Below are positions 35,819 through 48,384 of a stretch of 64,000 bases of DNA, piece after piece (position 1 is the first letter of the stretch; each line of letters begins with the position of its first letter). Origin of the DNA: Dyadobacter sp. (GTDB lineage: Bacteria > Bacteroidota > Bacteroidia > Cytophagales > Spirosomataceae); assembly GCF_017744695.1 (NCBI RefSeq), contig NZ_JAGIAS010000002.1, positions 248,001 through 312,000 of the forward strand. The letters run 5' to 3'. A model generated the notes under the pieces. The model saw only the letters and a program-made list of their open reading frames with translations. It ran no database searches and was not told the DNA's origin. Made by a program: the position numbers and the translations under genes.

Positions 35819-36630
35819 CTGATCTTCTGATAAATGTTCAATGTGCTGTCGACCACTTTGAAATTCTCTTCCAGACCCGAGTAACGCAGCGTTTCGCGCT
35901 TCCCCAGGCAAAGAAAACCTAACATACTCAGACTGTCATACAAAAGCCTGAATACTTTTTGCCTCAGTTCGAGGGTGAAGTAGATCATCACGTTCCGGCA
36001 GCTGATAAACTGGAATTCGTTGAACACGCCGTCGCCCGTGAGGTCATGCATTGAAAAAACAATGTTACTCCGCAGCTCCGGCAACATGGCCGCCTTGTTG
36101 TAAGCCACATGGTAGTAGTCCGACAATGAATGTTGCCCTCCTGCCGCCAGGTAGTTTTCCGAGAACGTCCGCACATTACCCAGTGTGAATATGCCCTCAC
36201 GCGCGGCCGTAAGCGCCTTGTTGCTCAGGTCGGTCGCGTAGATCAGCGACCTGCCCAGAAAGCCGGCTTCTTTGAGAAAAATGGCCAGCGAATAAGCCTC
36301 CTCACCTGACGCGCACCCGGCCACCCAGAAACGCAGCGTCGGGTACGATTCGAGATAGGTGAATACTTCCGTCTTCACCTTCATAAAGAAATCCGCATCC
36401 CGGAACATCTCCGAATAGTTGACCGTGAGCTCCTGGATGAGGCCGTACACAACGTTCCCGCCTGGTTCTATATACGCTAGCAGTTCGTGGAAATTCATTT
36501 TATGGGTGGTCAAATACCTGCTTGCCCGCCGCAGCAGCGACGGCCTCGCGTAACCCGAAAAATCGAACCCCGATATCTCTCTGATCCGCACAATGAGTAT
36601 TTCCAGTTCGGAGTATTCCATCAGCACCAT
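35815..36630 (-). CDS. cheR: CheR-type protein-glutamate methyltransferase
   Basis: 271 residues: N-terminal helical domain (GFDFSGYARPSLLRRASRYL), SAM-binding part (FWVAGCASGEEAYSLAI, YATDLSNKALTAAREG, ISCRNVMIYF). It transfers methyl groups to Glu side chains of receptors in classic chemotaxis. It begins two bases after the stop of the large hybrid kinase and overlaps cheB, so the genes are one operon. A second ATG three codons in is possible. Confidence 0.92.
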   Translation of the reverse strand: MVLMEYSELEILIVRIREISGFDFSGYARPSLLRRASRYLTTHKMNFHELLAYIEPGGNVVYGLIQELTVNYSEMFRDADFFMKVKTEVFTYLESYPTLRFWVAGCASGEEAYSLAIFLKEAGFLGRSLIYATDLSNKALTAAREGIFTLGNVRTFSENYLAAGGQHSLSDYYHVAYNKAAMLPELRSNIVFSMHDLTGDGVFNEFQFISCRNVMIYFTLELRQKVFRLLYDSLSMLGFLCLGKRETLRYSGLEENFKVVDSTLNIYQKIR

Positions 36631-36632
36631 AA

Positions 36633-40064
<3,432 letters not shown>

Positions 40065-40117
40065 AAACGTTGAATATCAATTAAGCCCGACAGGCGTTCA
40101 AATACTATAAATTACTT

Positions 40118-43100
40118 TTACTGTTCTACCCATTCTGCCATTTCGTCTTCCAGGGTAATCAGCACCCCGCGCGAAGACTTGCTGTTTTCCGAGAAAGCCC
40201 TGATCAGTTTTTTCAGATGCCTGCGCGGTTCATCGGCACTGTTACCGCCTACAAACGACATGAAGATATATTCCCCGCCCGGCCGCTGAACGACCCTGTC
40301 TATATGCAGCATTTTCCCGCCCGGCACCAGCAATTCCCTGTTAATCTGAATATGGTTTTCGTCCTGGTAAAGCATTTGTAATGAGGGGTCTTGTAAAAGT
40401 GAAATCGTCAGGTTCTCGATCTCCCGGGTTTCTTTCCGGGTAAATATCCCCTCGCCCACGAGCTTCTCCAGTGCTTCGGGAAGATCCGAAACAGTTTTTA
40501 GCCTGGTGAGCAAATACCGCATTTTTTGCAGACGGTCGTGCCTCGGCTCGAAGGTTTGCACATCGAAAATGCGGTCGGCCATACGGCGGAGGCGCAATGA
40601 CTCGGTGCGATCGTTGCTTAATATGTTTTTCAGTACAAAAGGGCTCGTACCCGCGCTTACATGTGCATGCCTCAGAGCACCGGACGCCTCTGCTATCACA
40701 TATCGGGAGATCGTGTCATCCCATGCAGGCATAAAACCTTCCTGGTTCAGATAATCGCGCAGCCAATGGTTGATCTGTTGCCCCGATTCCCACCTGCGCT
40801 CCCGTTTCGCAAGCACATACAAGCGCTGCACGGGTCGCGTGAATGCTACGTAAAGCAAGTTCAGGTTCTCGATCAGCGTTCGCATGCGCTCTTCGCGGTA
40901 TTGCTCGCCTACTACCGTGTTTTCGAGCTCTTTCACAACCGAAACCATCGAGCTCCGCAGTTTGGCATTTGTATAATGGGGCTTGTCCTCCAACCGTATT
41001 TCCTCATAATCGACCTCATCCATATCCACCCAAAGCCGGTCGAGGCGCGCATTCGGTGTCACTTTCCATTGCGCATACGGAATGATCACCACCGGATATT
41101 CCAGGCCTTTCGACTTGTGTATAGTGGTAATTCGAATAGCGTCGGTCCCCTCCGGCACGGTAATCGAGAACTTGTATTTCGCTGACTCCCAATAAGTCAG
41201 GAAATCGCCGAGATGGTTGCTTCTCCGGTTGCCAAATTCCAGTACCACATCCAGGAAGCGGAACAGGTATTCACTTTCCAGCTGCTGCTTGAAAAGCCCG
41301 AATTGCTGCATGAGCAATTCCGTGAGCTCAAACACCGAGACCTGCCGCATTTTGAAGGAGGTAATGGTAATGTCCCATTTCCGGAAGTATTCGAGGAAAC
41401 TGTCGAGCCCGCGCTCTTCGCAAAGCACCCTGATTTCTTCATACTCGTGCGGTGCCGGGTTTTGCCTGCGGATCACCTGGTGGAACAGGTAAGCCGCCTC
41501 ATACCGCGCCAGCCGGTGATCCGAGCTGTGCAGCACCTTCATAAACGAAATAATGAAATGCACCGAACGCGAGTAAGCCAGCGACAACGCGTCATCGGAA
41601 ATGAGCGGAAAGCCGGCCTCTTTCAGGGTGTTGGCCAGGGTGGTGGCCTCTTTTTTCTTCCGGCACAAAATGGCGACATCGCGCCAGTGGTAGCCTTCTT
41701 CACGGAGCGCATTCACCAGTTCCAGCGCCCTTCGGGAAATCGGGTCGGAGGATGATTCCTCGGTACCTTCCTCCGCGGACTCGTTCATTTCCAGAAACTC
41801 GATTTCCACATGGCCTCCCTCGCTCACGCCGTCCGGTATTTCCTGGCTGAAATGCTCGTCGTATACCTCGCGGATCAGCGGGTATTCGTCGCCCAGCGAG
41901 TCGGCGATGAAGCCGAAGAATTGGTTATTGAACTCGGTAACTTCCCGGAAGCTGCGCCGGTTGGTTTTGAGATGGTTGATATGCAGGTAGTTATCCAATG
42001 CAAACAGCCGTTCGTCATTGAATGGGCTGTTGCCCAGAATACTACCCAGCCGCATCACCTGGTTTTGGGCCAGGTGTAATATCAAGTCCATATCCCCACC
42101 GCGGAACCTGTAAATCGACTGCTTTGCGTCGCCGACGATCAGGTTAAAGAATCCGCTGGATAATGCATTCTCGATCAGCGGCAGCAGGTTCGCGAATTGC
42201 AATTTGGACGTATCCTGAAACTCGTCGACCAGAATGTGGTTATACTTTTCCCCCAGCCTTTCAAAAATGAACGGTACCGGCTCGCGGGCCACGATATCGA
42301 CGATCTTCCGGTTGAAATCCGAGATATGGACCTGGTTATTCTGCTTCAATAACGCATCGAACTCCTTGCGGATCTCGCCCAGGAGCGACAGGTTGTAAAT
42401 ATGCCTTTCGAGCTGATTGTACAACGTAATTTTTCCGGTTTCTGCCGACCGTATGTTTTCAAGCTGGTGGAAATAATTTTCCAGATCGGTACGGAGACGT
42501 TCTATTTCGTCGCGGATCGGTGCGGGTGTTTTCGCACCGTACCATACACCTTCGCCGATGGTCTTGTAAACGTAAGAATTGGGTTCCATCCAGAGCTTCT
42601 TGCCCTCGGCACGGTCACGGAAGTAGCCGTAAATGCCCCTTCCGCTCTGGTGGAAGTCTTTTTCGCTCAGGTAGGTAGACTGGATCAATTCAAATGCATT
42701 TTTCGCGTCTTTGGTCATCATTTCCTCCCGCCCGCGTACGAAGTCGCGCATTTGTTTGCGCACGGCGATCCAGTCCTCCATTTTAAGGTCCTCCACGCGC
42801 TTCATTTGCATGTAGCTCTGTTCGCTCAGTAATGTTCCCGCGGTGTCGCGGATCTGCATCGGCAATGCGCCCCAGTTTTTGCCCTCCTCGGCATTCTCAC
42901 GGTAGTATTTTTCGACAATATCGGTGAGTACTTCTTCACCTTCCTGACCAATGCGGGCCAGCAGGCGATCTACGGCGTCGTCCAGCAGGTCTGCGTCGAG
43001 TTGGGTTTCAAATACAAACGGGATACCTAATTCATCGGTAAAACTGCTGATCAGCCGCTGCGTGAATTTATCGATCGTCATCACCGAAAAGTCGGAGTAA

Positions 43101-43441
43101 CGGTGCAGGATTTGCCCGAAAACCATTTGCGCGCGGGCGGCGATCAGCTGACAGGCGCCCGCGAACAGTTCCGCATTATGCTCCGTATCCGGGTACATTT
43201 CGACCACCACGTCACGCATCATCGGGTGCAGACGGGCGTCGTTCCCGGTATATGCCGAGAATGTACGCAGCATCAGCAGAATACGGTCCTTCATTTCATT
43301 GGCAGCCGCATTGGTAAACGTCACCGCCAGAATATGCCTGAAATACAACTCCGAATTGGAATGCAGGGCCAGTTTGAGATATTCTTTGGTGAGGGTGTAA
43401 GTTTTCCCCGAGCCGGCTGATGAACTGTAAACTTTAAACAC
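40118..43441 (-). CDS. AddA-like UvrD-family helicase (exonuclease V beta-type)
   Basis: 1107 residues of double-strand-break repair helicase. Walker A SSAGSGKTYT (7-16), motif Ia TFTNAAANEMKDRI, VDEFQDTS (about 409), GDAKQSIYRFRGGD (about 437), TTIHKSKGLEYPVV (about 774), LLYVAFTRP (about 863). The C-terminal region keeps an LHIDRVV piece (about 1045), but the expected D-x-K of the AddA nuclease is replaced (FMSFVGG). It may therefore be helicase-only. AddB is not in this window. It stands between a hybrid kinase gene and a bidirectional terminator. Confidence 0.88.
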   Translation of the reverse strand: MFKVYSSSAGSGKTYTLTKEYLKLALHSNSELYFRHILAVTFTNAAANEMKDRILLMLRTFSAYTGNDARLHPMMRDVVVEMYPDTEHNAELFAGACQLIAARAQMVFGQILHRYSDFSVMTIDKFTQRLISSFTDELGIPFVFETQLDADLLDDAVDRLLARIGQEGEEVLTDIVEKYYRENAEEGKNWGALPMQIRDTAGTLLSEQSYMQMKRVEDLKMEDWIAVRKQMRDFVRGREEMMTKDAKNAFELIQSTYLSEKDFHQSGRGIYGYFRDRAEGKKLWMEPNSYVYKTIGEGVWYGAKTPAPIRDEIERLRTDLENYFHQLENIRSAETGKITLYNQLERHIYNLSLLGEIRKEFDALLKQNNQVHISDFNRKIVDIVAREPVPFIFERLGEKYNHILVDEFQDTSKLQFANLLPLIENALSSGFFNLIVGDAKQSIYRFRGGDMDLILHLAQNQVMRLGSILGNSPFNDERLFALDNYLHINHLKTNRRSFREVTEFNNQFFGFIADSLGDEYPLIREVYDEHFSQEIPDGVSEGGHVEIEFLEMNESAEEGTEESSSDPISRRALELVNALREEGYHWRDVAILCRKKKEATTLANTLKEAGFPLISDDALSLAYSRSVHFIISFMKVLHSSDHRLARYEAAYLFHQVIRRQNPAPHEYEEIRVLCEERGLDSFLEYFRKWDITITSFKMRQVSVFELTELLMQQFGLFKQQLESEYLFRFLDVVLEFGNRRSNHLGDFLTYWESAKYKFSITVPEGTDAIRITTIHKSKGLEYPVVIIPYAQWKVTPNARLDRLWVDMDEVDYEEIRLEDKPHYTNAKLRSSMVSVVKELENTVVGEQYREERMRTLIENLNLLYVAFTRPVQRLYVLAKRERRWESGQQINHWLRDYLNQEGFMPAWDDTISRYVIAEASGALRHAHVSAGTSPFVLKNILSNDRTESLRLRRMADRIFDVQTFEPRHDRLQKMRYLLTRLKTVSDLPEALEKLVGEGIFTRKETREIENLTISLLQDPSLQMLYQDENHIQINRELLVPGGKMLHIDRVVQRPGGEYIFMSFVGGNSADEPRRHLKKLIRAFSENSKSSRGVLITLEDEMAEWVEQ

Positions 43442-43495
43442 TTTGTGCTGATGTATGGGTGAAGCGAATGAGAACCGCAGATCAAATTAAACAAA

Positions 43496-43519
43496 AAAAG
43501 CAGGCTTGCGCCTGCTTTT
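43496..43519. terminator. Bidirectional terminator between the OMP and helicase genes
   Basis: A 10-bp A-T-flanked stem AAAAGCAGGC/GCCTGCTTTT (43496-43505 with 43510-43519) with a 4-base loop. T runs occur on both strands. It lies 25 bases after the stop of the minus-strand outer-membrane protein gene. Confidence 0.85.
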
Positions 43520-43544
43520 CGTATGCTTTTGAAAGAAGTATCGC

Positions 43545-44066
43545 TTAAAGATTGAAGCGAATACCGGCCGAGATGTTGGGGCTCAGGAAGAATGGCTTTC
43601 TCAGCAGCTCCACGTAGGTTCCTCCTTCAAGGAACACCGAGATCCGGTTGTCGGGGATATAGTATTCAAAACCACCCAGCGCCGAACCGCCCAGGGTAAG
43701 GTTTTTTTCGTAATCGCCGTTCAGCCGTTTCGGGTACGAACGACGGTTGTTGATCTGCCCGCCAATACCGTAATACACATGCACCGCCTCCGAGTTGAAT
43801 AATGGCGTGTGCCACAAATAGTGCATTTGGAGCGAGATACCGGTGTTTTTGTAAATTCCGTTATCGCCGCGGTACTTACGGTCATTGCCCAGGATACCAC
43901 CAAAAGTACCGACGGTCACGTCGATGGCATGGATGTTGTTGAAGTACTTCCGGATGTTGACACCGGTGGGTTCACCGAGTTTGAAACCTACCGCCCAGTT
44001 GTCGTATTGGGCCTGTGCCACTCCGAAGCAAAGTGCGCAAATAAAAGTTAAGGCTAATTTCTTCAT
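43545..44066 (-). CDS. Small outer-membrane beta-barrel protein
   Basis: 173 residues with a signal peptide (KKLALTFICALCFGVAQAQ). The mature part has alternating beta strands and a C-terminal aromatic end (SAGIRFNL), as in small eight-stranded barrels. No specific family is recognised. Separated from hisC by about 45 bases on the same strand, so read-through from the his genes is possible. Confidence 0.78.
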   Translation of the reverse strand: MKKLALTFICALCFGVAQAQYDNWAVGFKLGEPTGVNIRKYFNNIHAIDVTVGTFGGILGNDRKYRGDNGIYKNTGISLQMHYLWHTPLFNSEAVHVYYGIGGQINNRRSYPKRLNGDYEKNLTLGGSALGGFEYYIPDNRISVFLEGGTYVELLRKPFFLSPNISAGIRFNL

Positions 44067-44111
44067 AGTTAATTAAATCGGGGAAATGTTCCTGGAACGT
44101 TGAAACAACAG

Positions 44112-45185
44112 CTACACAATAACGTTCTGAGGCTGGAATTTCTTTAATGATTCGATCAAAACTTCATTTTCTTCTTTTGTTCCTACCGTAATCCGCAGGC
44201 ATCCTTCGCACAAATGTACCCGCGAACGGTCACGCACGATAATCGTCTCACGGATCAGATAGTCCATCACCGCTTTCGCATCTTCGAACTGCACGAGCAG
44301 GAAGTTGGCGTCCGTAGGATGTATCTTCACCACGATCGGCAGGGCTTGCAGTTGACCCGTCAGCACATCGCGCTGTTCGAGAATATCAGCCACCATCTTG
44401 TCTTTCTTCTCGATGCCGTTCAGGCCTTCCAGCAATGCCTGTTGCGCAGGCAAGCTGATATTGTAAGGTGGTTTGATCTTGTTCAAAATACGGATCAGCT
44501 CCGGTGACGCGAAACACATTCCTACACGGATACCCGCGAGCCCCCAGGCTTTGGAGAATGTCTGCAATACCACCAGATTAGGATATTTGTCCAGATGCCG
44601 GATCCACGAAGGCTCGTCGGTGAAGTCGATATAAGCTTCATCCACTACCACCAGTCCGCTGAAATTTTCGAGAATGGTTTGAATCGCGTCCGACTGCATT
44701 ACATTCCCCGTCGGGTTATTTGGCGAGCAGATCCAGATGATCTTCGTCGAAGGCGTAACCGCATTTAAAACGGCTTCGGTATCGATATGATAATCATCGG
44801 TAAGCGATACCTTATCGATCTTCACATCGTGGATCGAAGCGCTTACTTCGTACATGCCGTAGGTCGGCGGCAGGATGATCACATGGTCATGCCCCGGCGT
44901 GCAAGTAGCGCGTGTGAGCAGATCGATCGGCTCGTCGCTGCCGTTTCCGAGGAAGATACGGTCGGGGCTTACCTGCTTGATCGGGCTCAGTTTCTGCTTG
45001 ATTTCGGCCTGATAAGGATCGGGATAGCGGTTGTAATTTTCACCGGTCACCGAGCCGTAAGGGTTTTCGTTCGCGTCCAGAAATATACCCACATGGCCTG
45101 TATATTCGTCTCTTGCGGATGAATACGGGGCCAGCGTGATAATGTGCGGGCGAAGGATTTTGTTTAAATCGAAACTGGTGTTCAT
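44112..45185 (-). CDS. hisC: Histidinol-phosphate aminotransferase
   Basis: 357 residues, fold-type I PLP enzyme of histidine synthesis (imidazole acetol phosphate to histidinol phosphate). Marks: DANENPYGS near the start, NGSDEPIDLL, SPNNPTGN, DEAYIDF, and the PLP Lys near 211 (TFSKAWGLAGIRVG), ending with LRITVG. It follows hisD and the Xre-RES pair on the same strand, so the pair separates it from the other his genes. hisB and the rest are not in the window. Confidence 0.95.
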   Translation of the reverse strand: MNTSFDLNKILRPHIITLAPYSSARDEYTGHVGIFLDANENPYGSVTGENYNRYPDPYQAEIKQKLSPIKQVSPDRIFLGNGSDEPIDLLTRATCTPGHDHVIILPPTYGMYEVSASIHDVKIDKVSLTDDYHIDTEAVLNAVTPSTKIIWICSPNNPTGNVMQSDAIQTILENFSGLVVVDEAYIDFTDEPSWIRHLDKYPNLVVLQTFSKAWGLAGIRVGMCFASPELIRILNKIKPPYNISLPAQQALLEGLNGIEKKDKMVADILEQRDVLTGQLQALPIVVKIHPTDANFLLVQFEDAKAVMDYLIRETIIVRDRSRVHLCEGCLRITVGTKEENEVLIESLKKFQPQNVIV

Positions 45186-45221
45186 ACTATGGAAAGTTAC
45201 GGCGCTGCCGTGTGTGGATTT

Positions 45222-45674
45222 CTAAATCTTTTTGAAAAGCCTTTTATCGAAATTCAGCGGCTCTATATCGGTAATGCGGAGGGAAACAACGTCGGGATGC
45301 ATCGGATTGACCAGGTAGTTTTGTTCGGCCTTCACCACCACCGACGGAACGCGCAGCAAAAGGCTGTTGCCCGCTTTCAGCCACGAATCGCCTACTCCCT
45401 TGCTCCATTGCTCGTCCTCGGGCCATTCGGGCACGAGCGACGGCTCCGTTACACTCGCAATATCATCGGGGATTTCCAGGGAAACAATCACGTAATTCGG
45501 GGGTGTCACGGTTTTATGCCAGTGCACGAGCACTTCCAGCATGGCCAGCGACCGGTGGGAAGAAGTATAAAGCATGGCATTTCTCGGGGTGTTCCATCGT
45601 CCCCCGTTGTAGAAAGCCCCTATTCCACTCAAATCATCCTGATATTCCGATCTTGTTATCCTGAATAGCTCCAT
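45222..45674 (-). CDS. RES-domain toxin (NAD+ phosphorylase type)
   Basis: 150 residues. The RES pattern is clear: FRI at the start, GGRWN (Arg26), LYTSS (Tyr36), LAMLEVLVH (Glu47), then NPMHPD and LNFDKRLF near the end. Family members degrade NAD+ and stop growth (established knowledge). The ATG overlaps the antitoxin's TAA by one base, the usual order antitoxin-toxin for Xre-RES systems. hisC starts 36 bases on. Confidence 0.92.
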   Translation of the reverse strand: MELFRITRSEYQDDLSGIGAFYNGGRWNTPRNAMLYTSSHRSLAMLEVLVHWHKTVTPPNYVIVSLEIPDDIASVTEPSLVPEWPEDEQWSKGVGDSWLKAGNSLLLRVPSVVVKAEQNYLVNPMHPDVVSLRITDIEPLNFDKRLFKKI

Positions 45675-46102
45675 TAAGCGAAAATACCGTGTTCCATGCG
45701 CCCTAATTCGGTTTTGACCAGCTCTATACCCGCATGGGTCCGTAAAAAGCTGATCGGTTTCTCACTACCCAGCGCAGGCACCTCGTTGTTCAGCCAATCG
45801 AGGAAATATTCTTTACCCAAAACCCGGTTCCCTACGGAGAACAGATCGGCCAGGGCGATCAGATGATCGGAAACTACATTGCTAAGCAGGTCAATATCAT
45901 TGTAACGCTGCAAATTCCTTGAAGTAACAGGCAACAGCGCTATCACATCTTTAATATCCATTCCGATAGAGTCAGCCAGATGCTGAATAGAAGCTTTCGG
46001 AACACCGTTTTCGGCCAGGTAAGCCAGGTCGAAGTCATTTTTCACAGCATGTTTGAGGGTTTCGTAACCTCCCAAACGTTCGTTAACCATGTATGCTGTC
46101 AT
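45674..46102 (-). CDS. Xre/MbcA/ParS-type antitoxin
   Basis: 142 residues. N-terminal helix-turn-helix-like helices (KASIQHLADSIGMDIKDVIALLP) and the C-terminal toxin-binding domain typical of this antitoxin group (VLGKEYFLDWLNNEVPALGSEKPISFLRTHAG in outline). It should neutralise the RES toxin and repress its own promoter. A 12-bp palindrome lies between it and hisD. It is translationally coupled to the toxin. Confidence 0.9.
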   Translation of the reverse strand: MTAYMVNERLGGYETLKHAVKNDFDLAYLAENGVPKASIQHLADSIGMDIKDVIALLPVTSRNLQRYNDIDLLSNVVSDHLIALADLFSVGNRVLGKEYFLDWLNNEVPALGSEKPISFLRTHAGIELVKTELGRMEHGIFA

Positions 46103-46125
46103 CTTTCAGTAATTTTAAGGCCGTT

Positions 46126-46156
46126 GAAATTTGTCCTCTAATTTAGGACAAATTTC
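46126..46156. promoter_or_regulatory. Putative operator of the Xre-RES pair
   Basis: A perfect 12-bp inverted repeat GAAATTTGTCCT (46126-46137) / AGGACAAATTTC (46145-46156) with a 7-base spacer. It lies 24 bases before the antitoxin start and 17 bases after the hisD stop, where an autoregulated toxin-antitoxin promoter is expected. Pairing could also form a hairpin that ends hisD transcripts. Confidence 0.6.
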
Positions 46157-46172
46157 CCGGACTTGGAATTTT

Positions 46173-47441
46173 TCACAAAAGATTTTTCAATCGGATGCTC
46201 ACGGCATTCTTATGGGCATCGAGTGATTCGGCTGCCGCCATGGCTTCCACGGTAGGTCCGATGTTGCGGATACCTTCCTCGGTAATATGCTGAACCGTGA
46301 TTTTTTTCACAAAACTATCTACGGAAACCCCGCTGTAAGCCCTTGCATAACCATTGGTAGGCAATGTATGGTTGGTACCCGATGCATAATCCCCGCATGA
46401 TTCGGGTGTGTAGTTACCCAGGAATATGGAACCGGCATTATAGATCTTCTCCGCAACCTCTTCCGCGTTGGCAATACTGAGGATGAGGTGCTCCGCCGCA
46501 TATTCATTCAGTATTTCAATGGCTTCTTCCTCAGTTTCGACGAGAATCGCCTTGCTGTTCGTCATCGCTTGTGCGGCCAGCTCTTTGCGTGGGAGCACTT
46601 CCAGCTGCTCTGCCAATGCGATATTGACCGAACCAAGCAGTTTTTTGCTGGTCGAAACGAGTAAAACCTGGCTGTCGGCGCCGTGCTCGGCTTGTGAAAG
46701 CAGGTCGGCTGCTACGAAACAGGGTAATGCGGTATCGTCCGCAAAAATGGCAACCTCTGACGGCCCCGCAGGCATATCGATCGCCACACCTTCCTTGCTG
46801 ACCAGCATTTTAGCAGTAGTAACATATTGGTTTCCAGGCCCAAATATCTTGTAAACCTTTGGAACACTCTCGGTACCATAGGCCATCGCAGCAATCGCCT
46901 GCGCGCCGCCAATGCGGAATGCTTTGGTAACGCCTACTAATTTCGCAGCATACAAAATAGCCGGGTGGTCGGACGGCGTGCAGAGCACAACCTCCTTACA
47001 ACCGGCGATCTGAGCGGGAATGCCGAGCATCAGCACCGTGCTGAACAATGGAGCCGAACCACCGGGAATGTAAATCCCCACTTTCTCGATCCCCACGCTT
47101 TTGCGCCAGCAGGTAACGCCGGGCATGGTTTCCACCTTCTCAGGTGCTTGCAGCTGCCCTTTGTGGAATTTGTAGATATTCTCATAAGCCTGACCGATCG
47201 CCGCTTTCAAGGCATCGTCCAACTTATCGCCTGCTTCGGCTATGTCTTTTTCCGAAAATGCGAGGTCGGTCAGTTCAATTTTGTCAAATTTCAGGGCGAG
47301 GGCTTTAATACCCGCGTCGCCTTCCTGCTTCACTTGTTCGAGTACAGGCTGCACCCGTGCCTCGATATCCTTGGCTTCCAGAACGGGCCGCGCCAGCAAT
47401 GCGGGCCACTGTTCCCTTTCCGGAAATGGAATGATATTCAT
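46173..47441 (-). CDS. hisD: Histidinol dehydrogenase
   Basis: 422 residues; oxidises histidinol to histidine with NAD+ and zinc. Marks: YIPGGSAPLFSTVLM, AIAAMAYGTESVPKVYKIFGPGNQYVT (in outline), DMPAGPSEVAI, SQAEHGADSQ and the C-terminal CGDYASGTNHTLPT. The ATG at 47441 (MNIIPFPER) is chosen; a TTG at 47474 would abut the hisG stop. It follows hisG by 33 bases. Confidence 0.95.
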   Translation of the reverse strand: MNIIPFPEREQWPALLARPVLEAKDIEARVQPVLEQVKQEGDAGIKALALKFDKIELTDLAFSEKDIAEAGDKLDDALKAAIGQAYENIYKFHKGQLQAPEKVETMPGVTCWRKSVGIEKVGIYIPGGSAPLFSTVLMLGIPAQIAGCKEVVLCTPSDHPAILYAAKLVGVTKAFRIGGAQAIAAMAYGTESVPKVYKIFGPGNQYVTTAKMLVSKEGVAIDMPAGPSEVAIFADDTALPCFVAADLLSQAEHGADSQVLLVSTSKKLLGSVNIALAEQLEVLPRKELAAQAMTNSKAILVETEEEAIEILNEYAAEHLILSIANAEEVAEKIYNAGSIFLGNYTPESCGDYASGTNHTLPTNGYARAYSGVSVDSFVKKITVQHITEEGIRNIGPTVEAMAAAESLDAHKNAVSIRLKNLL

Positions 47442-47474
47442 AATGTCAGCATCAAACCCGGCTCTCCGGGGCAA

Positions 47475-48338
47475 TTAAACAATCATTTTCTCGATCGGGA
47501 TAACCAGAATCCCCTCTGCGCCAGCCTGGCGGATCTTTTCGATATTCTCCCAGAACTCATTCTCATTGATCACCGAATGCAGCGAGCACCAGCCTTCCGT
47601 CGCCAATGGCAGGATCGTCGGGGAACGCATGCCGGGCAGGAATTGGGTGATATTCTCCACCGCTTCCACCGGGCAGTTGAGCAAAATGTATTTGTTGTTC
47701 TTCGCTACCTGCACCGATTTGATACGGAACAAAAGTTGGTCCAGCAAATCCTGCTGCACAGGCGAGAGGTGCTTGCTGGCAATCATCACAGCCTCCGAGC
47801 GGAAAATCGTCTCCACTTCTTTCAAGCCATTGCTCAGCAAAGTGCTGCCCGAGCTTACGATATCGCAAACCGCATCGGCCAGGCCAATGCTCGGCGCGAT
47901 CTCCACCGACCCGCTGATTTCGTGAATGTCGGCAGTTACATTATGAGATTTAAGATATTGTTCCAGCAAACGAGGGTAAGTCGTAGCGATGCTTTTGCCT
48001 TCGAGGTCCTGCACGCCATGGTACTCCGCCTCGCGCAAAACACCGATCGACAAACGGCATTTCGAGAAACCCAGCTTGTGAACGGTGTCCACATCCTTGC
48101 AGGATTCTTCCGAAACGTTCTCCCCTACAATCCCCAGATGCGCCACGCCGTCTTCCACATAACCGGGAATATCGTCATCGCGGAGGAAAAGAATTTCCGC
48201 TGGAAAGTTCGTAGCATCGGTTTTAAGCTTACCGGCACCGTTGTCGAAACGGATGCCGCATTCTTTGATCAGCTTTAAAGAATCTTCACTAAGTCTGCCC
48301 GATTTCTGGATGGCAATTCTTAAAATATTATCATTCAT
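47475..48338 (-). CDS. hisG: ATP phosphoribosyltransferase, long form
   Basis: 287 residues; first committed step of histidine synthesis. Catalytic part (about 1-210) with LRIAIQKSGRLSEDS, ATTYPRLLEQYL, SGSVEIAPSIGLAD; the C-terminal about 75 residues (LLFRIKSVQVAKNNKYILLN) are the PII-like feedback domain of the long form, so histidine inhibition is expected and HisZ is not needed. It starts 46 bases after hisS. Confidence 0.95.
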   Translation of the reverse strand: MNDNILRIAIQKSGRLSEDSLKLIKECGIRFDNGAGKLKTDATNFPAEILFLRDDDIPGYVEDGVAHLGIVGENVSEESCKDVDTVHKLGFSKCRLSIGVLREAEYHGVQDLEGKSIATTYPRLLEQYLKSHNVTADIHEISGSVEIAPSIGLADAVCDIVSSGSTLLSNGLKEVETIFRSEAVMIASKHLSPVQQDLLDQLLFRIKSVQVAKNNKYILLNCPVEAVENITQFLPGMRSPTILPLATEGWCSLHSVINENEFWENIEKIRQAGAEGILVIPIEKMIV

Positions 48339-48384
48339 AAAGTTATAGGTTGCTCACGCAGCCGTTTGTCGGTATTTAATAGGG

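Noticed and set aside
46965..48278. A 437-codon plus-strand frame over hisD and hisG
   Set aside because: It lies wholly antisense to two clearly recognised his genes and encodes no known pattern.
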